Source: Burkholderiaceae bacterium (GTDB taxonomy: Bacteria > Pseudomonadota > Gammaproteobacteria > Burkholderiales > Burkholderiaceae_C). From it: a stretch of DNA of 64,000 bases. Every line of letters begins with the position of its first letter. Position 1 is the stretch's first letter. The position numbers were made by a program, and so were the translations under genes. Of the stretch, positions 55,646 through 63,579 are shown piece by piece. The notes under the pieces were generated by a model, which saw nothing but the letters and a program-made list of their open reading frames with translations, searched no databases and was not told where the DNA came from. The stretch spans positions 248,001-312,000 of the forward strand of contig JACKLO010000010.1 of the NCBI GenBank assembly GCA_024235915.1, read 5' to 3'.

Positions 55646-57706
55646 TCAGGCCTTGAGGAATTCGCTGCGCGCACCCAGCCAGCGCGCCACGTGGGCCCTT
55701 GCGGCGTCAGGCTGTTCCTGCAGCAGGCGGGGGGCCAGTGCGCGCGCCGCCTGCAACAGGGCGTCGTCCTCGGCCAGGTCGGCAAAGCGCAGCAGGGCGT
55801 CGCCGCTCTGGCGGGCGCCCAGGAACTCCCCGGGGCCGCGGATGTCCAGGTCGCGGCGGGCGATCTCGAAGCCGTCGGTGGTCTCGGCCATGGCGCGCAG
55901 CCGGGCCTTGCCGGTGTCGGCCAGCGGCGCGGTGTAGATCAGCACGCAGGCGCTGGCCACGGCGCCGCGGCCGACCCGCCCGCGCAGCTGGTGCAGCTGC
56001 GCCAGGCCGAAGCGCTCGGCGTGCTCGATCACCATCAGGCTGGCGTTGGGCACGTCCACGCCCACCTCGATGACGGTGGTGGCCACCAGCACCGCGGTGC
56101 GGCCGGCCGAAAACTCGGCCATCGTGGCCGCCTTGTCGGCCGCGGCCATGCGGCCGTGCAGCAGGCCCACCGTGGCACCCGGCAACGCGGCGGCCAGTTC
56201 GGCGTGGGTGTCGGTGGCGTTCTTCAGGTCCACCGACTCCGACTCCTCCACCAGCGGGCAGACCCAGTACACCTGCTTGCCGGCCGCCACCTCGTCGCGG
56301 ATGCGCGCCACCACCTCGGGCCGGCGGTTGTCGGCAAAGACCTTGGTGACGATGGGCGTGCGGCCCGGCGGCAGTTCGTCGATGGTGCTGACGTCGAGGT
56401 CGGCGTAGTAGGTCATCGCCAGCGTGCGCGGGATCGGCGTGGCCGTCATCATCAGCAGGTGCGGTTCGATGCCGCCCTGGGCCTGTCGCAGGGCCAGCCG
56501 CTGCGCCACGCCGAAGCGGTGCTGCTCGTCGACGATGGCCAGGCCGAGCTTCGCGAAGGCCACCCCGTCCTGGATCATGGCCTGCGTGCCCACGATCAGC
56601 ATGGCGCGACCTTCGGCCACCGCGGCCAGCTGCTCGCGCCGCGCCTTGCCTCGCCGGCTGCCGGTGAGCCAGGCGGTGACGATGCCCAGCGGTTCCAGCC
56701 ACTGCACCAGCTTGCGGAAGTGCTGTTCCGCCAGCAGTTCCGTGGGTGCCATCAGCGCACATTGCCAGCCGGCGTCGATGGCGGTGGCGGCGGCCAGCGC
56801 GGCCACCACGGTCTTGCCGGCGCCAACGTCACCCTGCAGCAGGCGGTGCATGGGCTGGTCCCGGCCCAGGTCGGCCACGATCTCGGCCACCACGCGGTCC
56901 TGGGCCGGCGTCAGCGCCCATGGCAGGGCCTGGCGCAGCCGTTGCGGCAGGCCGCCGTCAACCGCCTGCATCACCGGGGCCCGCAGGTGGGCCCGTTCGG
57001 CACGTGCCATTGCCTGCGACAGCTGCTGGGCCAGCAGTTCGTCGAACTTGATGCGCTGCCAGGCCGGGTGCTGGCGCTGTTCCAGCGCGGCCAGTGGAGC
57101 GCCCACCGGCGGCTGGTGCAGGAACTGCAGCGCCTCGCGCAGCGCCGGCAGGCCCTTGGGCAGCCAGGCTGGCGGCAGCAGCTCACCCAGGTCGGCGCGC
57201 CTCAGGCCCGAGGTCACCGCCTTGCGCAGGTAGGCCTGCGGCAGCTGGGCGCTGGCCGGGTAGACCGGCGTCAAGGCCTGCGGCAGCGGCGTGTCATCGG
57301 TCACCACGCGCACCGTGGGGTGCACCATCTCGCGGCCGAAGAAGCCGTCGCGCAGCTCGCCGCGCACGCGCAACAGGGCGCCTGGCGCCCAGGCTTTCTG
57401 CTGCGTGGCGTAGAAGTGCAGGAAGCGCAGCACCAGCGTGTGGCGTCCGTCCTGGCCACCCTGCCCGTCCTGAAGCTGCACGATCAGCTGGCGCCGGCCG
57501 CGGCTCTCGATGCGCGTCTCGCGCACCACGCCCTGCACCTGCACCGTCTCGCCGGCGCGCGCCTGGGCCAGCGGGACCAGCCGGGTCTCGTCCTCCCAAC
57601 GCAGCGGCAGGTGCAGGGCCAGGTCGATGTCGCGCTGCAGGCCCAGTTTTTCCAGGGCGCGCGCGGGGCCGGACTTGGCGGTGGCAGGCGTCGGCGCGGC
57701 GGGCAT
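55646..57706 (-). CDS. recG: ATP-dependent DNA helicase RecG
   Basis: 686 residues. N-terminal wedge/OB domain (VQVQGVVRETRIESRGRRQLIVQL), Walker A GDVGAGKTVVA, DEQHRFGVAQR (the RecG DEQH box), MTATPIPRTLAMTYYADLDVSTIDELPPGRTPI, and helicase C domain with TTVIEVGVDVPNASLMVIEHAERFGLAQLHQLRGRVGRG. Remodels stalled replication forks and Holliday junctions. CAGAAT lies 6 bases before ATG. Divergent from queA. Confidence 0.97.
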   Translation of the reverse strand: MPAAPTPATAKSGPARALEKLGLQRDIDLALHLPLRWEDETRLVPLAQARAGETVQVQGVVRETRIESRGRRQLIVQLQDGQGGQDGRHTLVLRFLHFYATQQKAWAPGALLRVRGELRDGFFGREMVHPTVRVVTDDTPLPQALTPVYPASAQLPQAYLRKAVTSGLRRADLGELLPPAWLPKGLPALREALQFLHQPPVGAPLAALEQRQHPAWQRIKFDELLAQQLSQAMARAERAHLRAPVMQAVDGGLPQRLRQALPWALTPAQDRVVAEIVADLGRDQPMHRLLQGDVGAGKTVVAALAAATAIDAGWQCALMAPTELLAEQHFRKLVQWLEPLGIVTAWLTGSRRGKARREQLAAVAEGRAMLIVGTQAMIQDGVAFAKLGLAIVDEQHRFGVAQRLALRQAQGGIEPHLLMMTATPIPRTLAMTYYADLDVSTIDELPPGRTPIVTKVFADNRRPEVVARIRDEVAAGKQVYWVCPLVEESESVDLKNATDTHAELAAALPGATVGLLHGRMAAADKAATMAEFSAGRTAVLVATTVIEVGVDVPNASLMVIEHAERFGLAQLHQLRGRVGRGAVASACVLIYTAPLADTGKARLRAMAETTDGFEIARRDLDIRGPGEFLGARQSGDALLRFADLAEDDALLQAARALAPRLLQEQPDAARAHVARWLGARSEFLKA

Positions 57707-57712
57707 GGAACA

Positions 57713-57718
57713 ATTCTG
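57713..57718 (-). promoter_or_regulatory. Putative -10 hexamer placing the recG ATG at +1
   Basis: CAGAAT on the minus strand followed by TGTTCC and ATG (6-base spacing). Weaker match than the other members of the series. Confidence 0.35.
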
Positions 57719-57744
57719 GGCCCAGGGCGGTCCCTGGTGATGCC

Positions 57745-58785
57745 ATGACGTCCCACAGCCTTTCCGACTTCGATTTCGTGCTTCCGCCCGAGCTGGTGGC
57801 CCAGCATCCGGCAGCGGAGCGCAGCGCGTCGCGCCTGCTCGACGGCAGCGGCCCGCTGCCGGTGGACCGTGTGTTCCGCGACCTGCCGGCGCTGCTGTCG
57901 CCCGGAGACCTGCTGGTGGTCAACGACACCCGCGTCATCAAGGCCCGGTTGCTCGGCGAAAAGCCCACCGGCGGCGCGGTGGAGGCGCTGGTGGAGCGCG
58001 TCTTCCCCGGCACGCACGAGGTCTGGGCGCATCTGCGCGCCAGCAAGTCGCCGCGGCCGGGCACCGTGGTGCGGTTTGCCGGCGCCTTCGACGCCCAGGT
58101 GCTGGGCCGCGCCGGCCCGGAGGACGCGCTGTTCCACCTGCGCTTCCCCGGCGATCCGTTTGCCTTGCTGGCGCGCCATGGCCATGTGCCGCTGCCACCC
58201 TACATCACGCACGCCGACAGTGCCGACGACGAGGCGCGTTACCAGACGCTGTTCGCTGCCAAGCCGGGTGCGGTGGCGGCACCGACGGCATCGCTGCACT
58301 TCGACGAAGCGGTGCTGGCGGCACTGGCCGCGCGTGGTGTGCAGCGCGCCACGGTGACGCTGCACGTGGGGGCCGGCACCTTCCAGCCGGTGCGCAGCGA
58401 GAACCTGGCCGAGCACCGCATGCACAGCGAGTGGTACGAGGTGCCGGCCGCCACGGTGGAGGCCATCGCCGCCACCCGCGCTGCGGGCGGGCGCATCGTG
58501 TCGGCCGGTACCACGGCGCTGCGCGCACTCGAATCCGCTGCCCGAGACGGCGGCCTGCGCGCGCGCCAGGGTGAAACCGACCTTTTCATCACGCCGGGCT
58601 TCGAGTTCCGCGTGGTCGACCGGTTGGTGACCAACTTCCACCTGCCCAAGAGCACGCTGATGATGCTGGTGTCGGCCTTTGCCGGCCATGCGCACGTGAT
58701 GGCGCTGTACCGGCATGCCATCGAGAGCCGATATCGCTTCTTCAGTTATGGCGATGCGATGCTGCTGTCGCGCACAGCGGGCTGA
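57745..58785 (+). CDS. queA: tRNA preQ1(34) S-adenosylmethionine ribosyltransferase-isomerase
   Basis: 346 residues from ATG 57745 (MTSHSLSDFDFVLPPELVAQHPAAERSASRLL). Further signatures: LLVVNDTRVIKARLLG, GHVPLPPYI, YQTLFAAKPGAVAAPTASLHFD, LHVGAGTFQPV, GFEFRVVDRLVTNFHLPKSTLMMLVSAFAG, YRFFSYGDAMLL. Transfers the ribosyl part of SAM to preQ1 in tRNA to form epoxyqueuosine. tgt is not in the window. Confidence 0.97.
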   Translation: MTSHSLSDFDFVLPPELVAQHPAAERSASRLLDGSGPLPVDRVFRDLPALLSPGDLLVVNDTRVIKARLLGEKPTGGAVEALVERVFPGTHEVWAHLRASKSPRPGTVVRFAGAFDAQVLGRAGPEDALFHLRFPGDPFALLARHGHVPLPPYITHADSADDEARYQTLFAAKPGAVAAPTASLHFDEAVLAALAARGVQRATVTLHVGAGTFQPVRSENLAEHRMHSEWYEVPAATVEAIAATRAAGGRIVSAGTTALRALESAARDGGLRARQGETDLFITPGFEFRVVDRLVTNFHLPKSTLMMLVSAFAGHAHVMALYRHAIESRYRFFSYGDAMLLSRTAG

Positions 58786-58795
58786 GCCCGCACGT

Positions 58796-58815
58796 TGAAG
58801 GCCGGAAGGCCTTCA
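58796..58815. terminator. Hairpin between convergent queA and DUF1513 genes
   Basis: TGAAGGCC (58796-58803) and GGCCTTCA (58808-58815) pair perfectly across a GGAA loop, 10 bases after the queA stop. No T-tract. Candidate terminator or mRNA-stability hairpin. Nothing else is seen in this 115-base interval. Confidence 0.4.
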
Positions 58816-58900
58816 TCGGCTGGCGAAGGACGAGCGGCGATCTCACGCCGCGAAGCTGGGCGAGCCACACGCGGCCGCGCGCTCGTGCGCCTGACGCGGT

Positions 58901-59992
58901 TCAGCCGCGCAGCACCACCATGTGGTTGTCCAGCGCCATCGGCGTGGGCCACGGCAGCATCGCAGGTGCTTCCTGGGGATGCCAGCGCGCAAGGCCGCGC
59001 CCGGCAGCGATGAGCACCCCCGCGCCGGTGCTCAGCGCGTAGGCACGCTGGAGCTTCGCGACCTCGGTCAGGCGCTCCGGCGCGGTGGGCTGCCACCACC
59101 AGGCGGTGTCGCGAAAGGCGTTGGTGATGACGAAGCCGCCACCGCCTGCAGCCGGCACGCCGGTGACGTCGCCCGCATAGCCCAGGCCGCCGGGCACGGT
59201 CTGCAAGGTCGCGCCGTCCCAGACGGCCAGCGCCGGCGCGGCGGCCTGGTCTTCCTTTCGGTCGTGCTCGGCCTGCAGCGCCACCCCCAGCCGCCCGGAT
59301 TCGTCCCAGGCCAGGTGACGCACCGACAGCCGCGGGTCGGCCGGGCGCCATCGGCCCAGCCGTTCGCCGCTGTCGCCGTGCACGCGCACCAGTGACGCCT
59401 CCATGCGGTCGAGCTGGATCTTGCGGTCGTCGCGGTCGCGCCAGAGGCCGCCGTTGGCCAGCACGATGTGGCCTTCGCGGTCCAGCAGCAGCTGGTGGGG
59501 CTCGACGCCGTGGCTGTCCCAGTCGTCGAGCTTGCGCAGCGTGCGGGCGTCGCGCACGCCGATGCGCCCGCGGCCGGTGTCGGTGTCCGTCTCGGTGGTG
59601 TAGAGCCGGCTGCCGTCGGCGTTGGCGATGACGTGGCCGCCGAAGCGGCGCGGCAGGGCCTCGTCGGCGATGTCCAGGCGCTGCAGCACGCGGCCGTCCG
59701 GCGCCAAACGCAGCAGCCAGCGGCCGGGGCGCAGTGCCACGGCCAGCAGGCTGCCATCCGGCTCGGCGAACATGCCGTGTGGTCGCGTGGGCACGCGCAC
59801 CTGGCCGGCAATGCGCAGGTGGCGTGTTGCCCAGTCCACGGCCAGGATGCCGACGTGGTGGTCACTGTCCTCGGCCGCGCCGCGCCAGGCCACGCCCAGG
59901 CGCTGCGACGGGGCGTCGGCATGGGCCGGCCAGGAAACACCGCTGGCGGCACCGGCCAGCAGTGCCAGCAGATGGCGTCGCTGCATCGTCAT
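58901..59992 (-). CDS. DUF1513 family periplasmic protein
   Basis: 363 residues from ATG 59992, 2 bases after the siderophore receptor stop, so co-transcribed. N-terminus MTMQRRHLLALLAGAASGVSWPAHADA is a signal peptide with a Tat-like RR. The body reads as beta-propeller repeats (GILAVDWATRHLRIAGQVRVPTRPHGMFAEPDGSLLAVALRPGRWLLRL; GGHVIANADGSRLYTTETD; GRIGVRDARTL; SHGVEPHQLLLD). DUF1513 proteins commonly sit in iron-responsive operons; biochemical function unknown. Here it ends the tonB, exbB, exbD, receptor cluster. Confidence 0.85.
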   Translation of the reverse strand: MTMQRRHLLALLAGAASGVSWPAHADAPSQRLGVAWRGAAEDSDHHVGILAVDWATRHLRIAGQVRVPTRPHGMFAEPDGSLLAVALRPGRWLLRLAPDGRVLQRLDIADEALPRRFGGHVIANADGSRLYTTETDTDTGRGRIGVRDARTLRKLDDWDSHGVEPHQLLLDREGHIVLANGGLWRDRDDRKIQLDRMEASLVRVHGDSGERLGRWRPADPRLSVRHLAWDESGRLGVALQAEHDRKEDQAAAPALAVWDGATLQTVPGGLGYAGDVTGVPAAGGGGFVITNAFRDTAWWWQPTAPERLTEVAKLQRAYALSTGAGVLIAAGRGLARWHPQEAPAMLPWPTPMALDNHMVVLRG

Positions 59993-59994
59993 CG

Positions 59995-62235
59995 TCAGAA
60001 CCGGCTCGTCACCGTCAGCTGCAGGGTGCGGCCCTTGCCCTGGATGAAGTGGCCGCGGTAGAGCTGGTCGGCATACAAGGCGTCGGCCACGTTGGTGAGG
60101 TTGAGCTTGAAGATCGCCGGGCCGGCGTCGTATTCGGCCATCAGGTCGGCGGTGACGAACTTCTCGGCCTCGAAGTCGGTCAGCAGCGGCTTGACCCCGC
60201 TGCGGGTGTTCAGCCCGCCGCCCACGCGCCACCGGGGGGTCAGGCGGTAGGTGGTCCACACGCTGCCGCTGTAGAGCGCCGTCATCGCCGGGCGCGCGCC
60301 CACGGTCTCGCCGCCGACCAGGGTGGTGCCGCTGACGCTGCCGGCCTTGTCGATCCTCGCGCTGGGGATCCAGGTGAAGGCGGCGAACAGCTCCCAGGCC
60401 GGCGTGATGCGGCCCGCGAAGTCCAGGTCCAGGCCGGCGGCGTGGCGCTGGCCGCTGAGGATGTAGTTGGTCGGATCGACCGATTCCTCGTCACGGTTGC
60501 GCTCGTTGTACTTGGTGGCGTGGAAGAGCGCGAAGCGGGTGGTGAAGCGGCCCTGCGCCCAGTCCAGGCTGCCGCCGAGTTCGAGGTTGCGGCTCTTCTC
60601 CGGCGGCGTGTTCTCGCCCAGGGCGTCGAAGGAATAGGTGTCGCCCGAGGTGTTGAACGAGGTGCCGTACGAGAAGTGGAACGACATCGCGTCGGTAGGC
60701 TGGTAGAGCACGCCGAAGCGCTTGCTCAGCAGGCTGTCGCTGCGCCCCCGTTCCGCGGTCACGTCGCCGATGGCTGCGCCGCTGTTGGTGTTGGTGGCGT
60801 AGGTCGTGTAGTCGCCCTTGAAGCGGTCCCAACGCAGCCCGGCCAGCACCTTCCAGGCCGGCGCCAGCTGCACCAGGTCCTGGGCATAGAGGCCCAGGCC
60901 ATGGGCGTCGAACTGCTGGCTCTGGTAGACGTTTCGCAGGCCTTCATCGACCCAGCCGACGGCGCTAGGGCTGCCAAGGGTCGTGGTGCCCTTGCCGGCC
61001 ATGCCGGTGGGCGACACGGCGCTGTAGCGCGTGAAGTCCTCGATGGCCAGGTCCACGCCGGCCAACACCTCGTGCTGCAGGCCGAACCCGCTGAAGCGCC
61101 CGCTGTAGTCGCTCTGCAGGTACACGGCCTCCATGTCCTGGATCTTGTTCTGGCTGCCGCGATTGAGGATCGTGCCCGGCCCGATGTTGTCGATCGTGAC
61201 CGCCTCGGTCACTTGCGGGCAGTTGGCATTCGGCGTGCCGCTGTTGTTGGGTTGGCAGAAGCGGATCGCGCTGGCGCGCTGGTCGCGCTCGTAGCGGCCC
61301 ACGCGCACCACGGTGCGCAGCTCGTCGCGGTTGGAGAAGCGGTGCGTGTGCGTCAGCGTGCCGTAGGTCGTGCCGCCGGCCATGTAGTCGCTTTCCGCCG
61401 CGTAGTAGGCATGGGTGTCCCACCCGTCCCACACCTGCTGGTTCAACCACGGCAGGCCGTAGTGGATGCCGTTCTTGTATTCGATGTGGTACAGGCCGAC
61501 GCTGAATTCGTCGGCCGTGCCGATGCCGAACCGCCAGGTGGGCGCCACGCCCCACTTGTCGATCTTGTTGCCGTTGTCGTCGCCGGTGTTCATCAGCGCA
61601 TTGAGGCGGAAGGCGGCGTTGTCGCCGGTGCGCTGGTTCAGGTCCAGCGTGCCGCGCAGATAGTTGCCGCTGCCCAGGGTCACTGACAGTTCGTTCTGGT
61701 CGTAGCCAAAGGGCTGCTTGTTGACCTGGTTGACGGCGCCGCCGGTGGAGCCACGCCCGAACAGCATCGAGGCCGAGCCCTTGAGCACTTCCAGGCGGTC
61801 CCAGTTGAAGCTGTCGCGGTCGTAGAAGCCGGGGTCGCGCATGCCGTCGAGGAAGATGTCGCCGGTGGACTGCAGCGCAAAGCCGCGCAGGCGGATGTCC
61901 TCCTCCTGGCCTTCGGCCGCCTGGAAGGTGATGCCGGCGGTGCTGCGCAGCGTGTCCTTCAAGGTGTCGAGGTTGCGGTCGTCGAGCAGGCGTTCGGTGA
62001 CGACGGTGACCGACTGCGGGATGTCGCGCAGTTCCTGCTGGCCCTTGCCGATGCGCGTGGTGGTGGCGCGCACGGTGTCCTTGTCGGTTTCGGCCTTGGC
62101 GCGCACCGGCACGGGCGCGAGTGTGGGCGCGGAGGCCGCGGCGTCCGGGGCGGGGGCGGTCTGCGCGTGGGCGCCGGTGGCAGTGATGGCCGCCAGCGCG
62201 GCGGGCAGCAGGGCGAAGGGAATCAGGCGATGCAT
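59995..62235 (-). CDS. TonB-dependent siderophore receptor (catecholate/Fiu-like)
   Basis: 746 residues, with GAGGAG about 9 bases before ATG 62235. Signal peptide ending GAHAQ, then a linker. The plug domain (about 55-165) has QQELRDIPQSVTVVTERLLDDRNLDTLKDTLRSTAGITF, DIRLRGFALQSTGDIFLDGMRDPGFYDRD and LEVLKGSASMLFGRGSTGGAVNQVNKQP, typical of siderophore receptors. The beta-barrel ends ...GRTLQLTVTSRF with terminal Phe. Imports an Fe(III) chelate; the plug pattern resembles catecholate receptors such as Fiu. Encoded downstream of its energiser tonB-exbB-exbD and upstream of the DUF1513 gene. Confidence 0.94.
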   Translation of the reverse strand: MHRLIPFALLPAALAAITATGAHAQTAPAPDAAASAPTLAPVPVRAKAETDKDTVRATTTRIGKGQQELRDIPQSVTVVTERLLDDRNLDTLKDTLRSTAGITFQAAEGQEEDIRLRGFALQSTGDIFLDGMRDPGFYDRDSFNWDRLEVLKGSASMLFGRGSTGGAVNQVNKQPFGYDQNELSVTLGSGNYLRGTLDLNQRTGDNAAFRLNALMNTGDDNGNKIDKWGVAPTWRFGIGTADEFSVGLYHIEYKNGIHYGLPWLNQQVWDGWDTHAYYAAESDYMAGGTTYGTLTHTHRFSNRDELRTVVRVGRYERDQRASAIRFCQPNNSGTPNANCPQVTEAVTIDNIGPGTILNRGSQNKIQDMEAVYLQSDYSGRFSGFGLQHEVLAGVDLAIEDFTRYSAVSPTGMAGKGTTTLGSPSAVGWVDEGLRNVYQSQQFDAHGLGLYAQDLVQLAPAWKVLAGLRWDRFKGDYTTYATNTNSGAAIGDVTAERGRSDSLLSKRFGVLYQPTDAMSFHFSYGTSFNTSGDTYSFDALGENTPPEKSRNLELGGSLDWAQGRFTTRFALFHATKYNERNRDEESVDPTNYILSGQRHAAGLDLDFAGRITPAWELFAAFTWIPSARIDKAGSVSGTTLVGGETVGARPAMTALYSGSVWTTYRLTPRWRVGGGLNTRSGVKPLLTDFEAEKFVTADLMAEYDAGPAIFKLNLTNVADALYADQLYRGHFIQGKGRTLQLTVTSRF

Positions 62236-62333
62236 GGAAAGGCTCCTCGGAGGGTCGTCGTCGGCACAGGCTGGCGGCGGCTCGCGAGTGCGGGGTGTTT
62301 GTGGGGTGTGGCGGGTCGAAGGGGTGAAGGTGG

Positions 62334-62759
62334 TCAGGGCGCGTCGGGCTCGCTGACGAAGCCCACCTTGGTCAGGCCGGCGCGCGCGGCGTCGGCCAGC
62401 GTCTGCGCCACGTGGCGGTAGGGCACGGCCTGGTCGGCACGCAGGTGGATCTCCGGCTGCGGCTGGCGCCGGCCGGCTTCGGCGAAGCGGGCTGCGGCCT
62501 CGTCGCGGGCGACGGCTTCGCCGTTCCAGAAGCGCTGGCCGGCCGCGTCGATGGCGAACTCCACCTTGTCGGCCACCGGCGGGTTGACCTGGGCACTGGC
62601 CTGCGGCAGTTCCAGCTTCACGGCGTGGGTGAGCAGCGGGGCGGTGACGATGAAGATCACCAGCAGCACCAGCATCACGTCGATCAGCGGCACCATGTTG
62701 ATCTCGGCCATCGGGGCCGAGGCGTTCTTCGAGTCGAAGCTGGCGAAGGCCATGGTCAT
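62334..62759 (-). CDS. exbD: Biopolymer transport protein ExbD
   Basis: 141 residues from ATG 62759 (a second ATG lies 6 bases on). One transmembrane helix, in AEINMVPLIDVMLVLLVIFIVTAPLLTHAVKLELP (about residues 18-50), with the essential Asp in PLIDVML that couples proton flow. A periplasmic domain follows. Forms the ExbBD motor energising TonB. 83 bases separate it from exbB; that gap contains a GC-rich repeat-like sequence (62760-62842). Confidence 0.95.
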   Translation of the reverse strand: MTMAFASFDSKNASAPMAEINMVPLIDVMLVLLVIFIVTAPLLTHAVKLELPQASAQVNPPVADKVEFAIDAAGQRFWNGEAVARDEAAARFAEAGRRQPQPEIHLRADQAVPYRHVAQTLADAARAGLTKVGFVSEPDAP

Positions 62760-62842
62760 CGCCCGCCCGGCCGCCCGAAGGGCGATGAAACGCCCTCGGG
62801 GGGCAGCGAATGCAGTGAGCGTGGGGGCAGCATGTGCCGTCC
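62760..62842. repeat. Putative dispersed GC-rich intergenic element between exbB and exbD
   Basis: Read on the minus strand this gap has blocks of the type GCTCACTGC, GCTGCCCCCCGAGGGCG and GCCCTTCGGGC with local dyads. Similar sequences recur between genes in many Burkholderiales genomes (from memory, not checked). It is non-coding. Copy number in this genome is unknown. Confidence 0.4.
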
Positions 62843-63577
62843 TCAGGCCGCTGCCGGGCGCAGCGGCTGCACCTTGCCGGCCGGCTCGTCGGCGCTGGCC
62901 AGCGGCTGGCCCATGGCGACGAAGGTGTGCAGTTCGTAGGCGAAGGCGTCCAGGCGCGACAGCGTCACGCGGTTGGCGCGCACCAGCACGTTGTAGCCCA
63001 CCACCGCGGGGATGGCGACGGCCAGGCCGAGGCCGGTCATGATCAGCGCCTCGCCCACCGGGCCGGCCACCTTGTCCAGCGTGCCGGCGCCGCTCATGCC
63101 GATGGCCACCAGCGCGTGGTAGACGCCCCAGACGGTGCCGAACAGGCCGACGAAGGGCGCGGTGGCGCCCACGGTGGCCAGCACGGTCAGGCCGTTCTCC
63201 AGCCGCGTGGTTTCCTCGTCGAGCACCTTCTTGATGGTGCGGGTGACGAAGTCGCTGGACGAGCCGGCTTCCTCCAGCTTGGCCGCGCCGTACTTGGCGT
63301 GGTGCTGGCGTGCATGCATGGCATGCGAGGCCAGGTGCGAGAACGGGTCACGAGCGCCGTGGGTGCTGATCTCGTGCTGCACCGCGTCCAGCGAGCTGGC
63401 GTTCCAGAAGAAGTCCAGGAAGTGCGCGCTGCGGCGCTGGCGCGACCACTGCGCCAGGCCCTTGAGCGCGATGATGATCCATGACAGCACCGACATCGCC
63501 AGCAGCAGCACCAGCAGCGTCTTGCCGACGGCGTCGCTCTGCGCAATGAAGTGGGCGAAGCCCAGCGAGGTGTCCAC
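62843..63577 (-). CDS. exbB: MotA/TolQ/ExbB proton channel family protein ExbB
   Basis: 244 residues from GTG 63577, with GGAG 8 bases upstream and only 2 bases after the tonB stop. Three hydrophobic segments: about residues 17-40 (TLLVLLLAMSVLSWIIIALKG), 130-150 (LTVLATVGATAPFVGLFGTVWGVYHAL) and 170-195 (VGEALIMTGLGLAVAIPAVVGYNVL). The conserved GATAPFVGLFGTVWG segment is the proton-channel signature. Pentamer that stabilises TonB and ExbD in the inner membrane. Confidence 0.96.
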   Translation of the reverse strand: MDTSLGFAHFIAQSDAVGKTLLVLLLAMSVLSWIIIALKGLAQWSRQRRSAHFLDFFWNASSLDAVQHEISTHGARDPFSHLASHAMHARQHHAKYGAAKLEEAGSSSDFVTRTIKKVLDEETTRLENGLTVLATVGATAPFVGLFGTVWGVYHALVAIGMSGAGTLDKVAGPVGEALIMTGLGLAVAIPAVVGYNVLVRANRVTLSRLDAFAYELHTFVAMGQPLASADEPAGKVQPLRPAAA

Positions 63578-63579
63578 GT

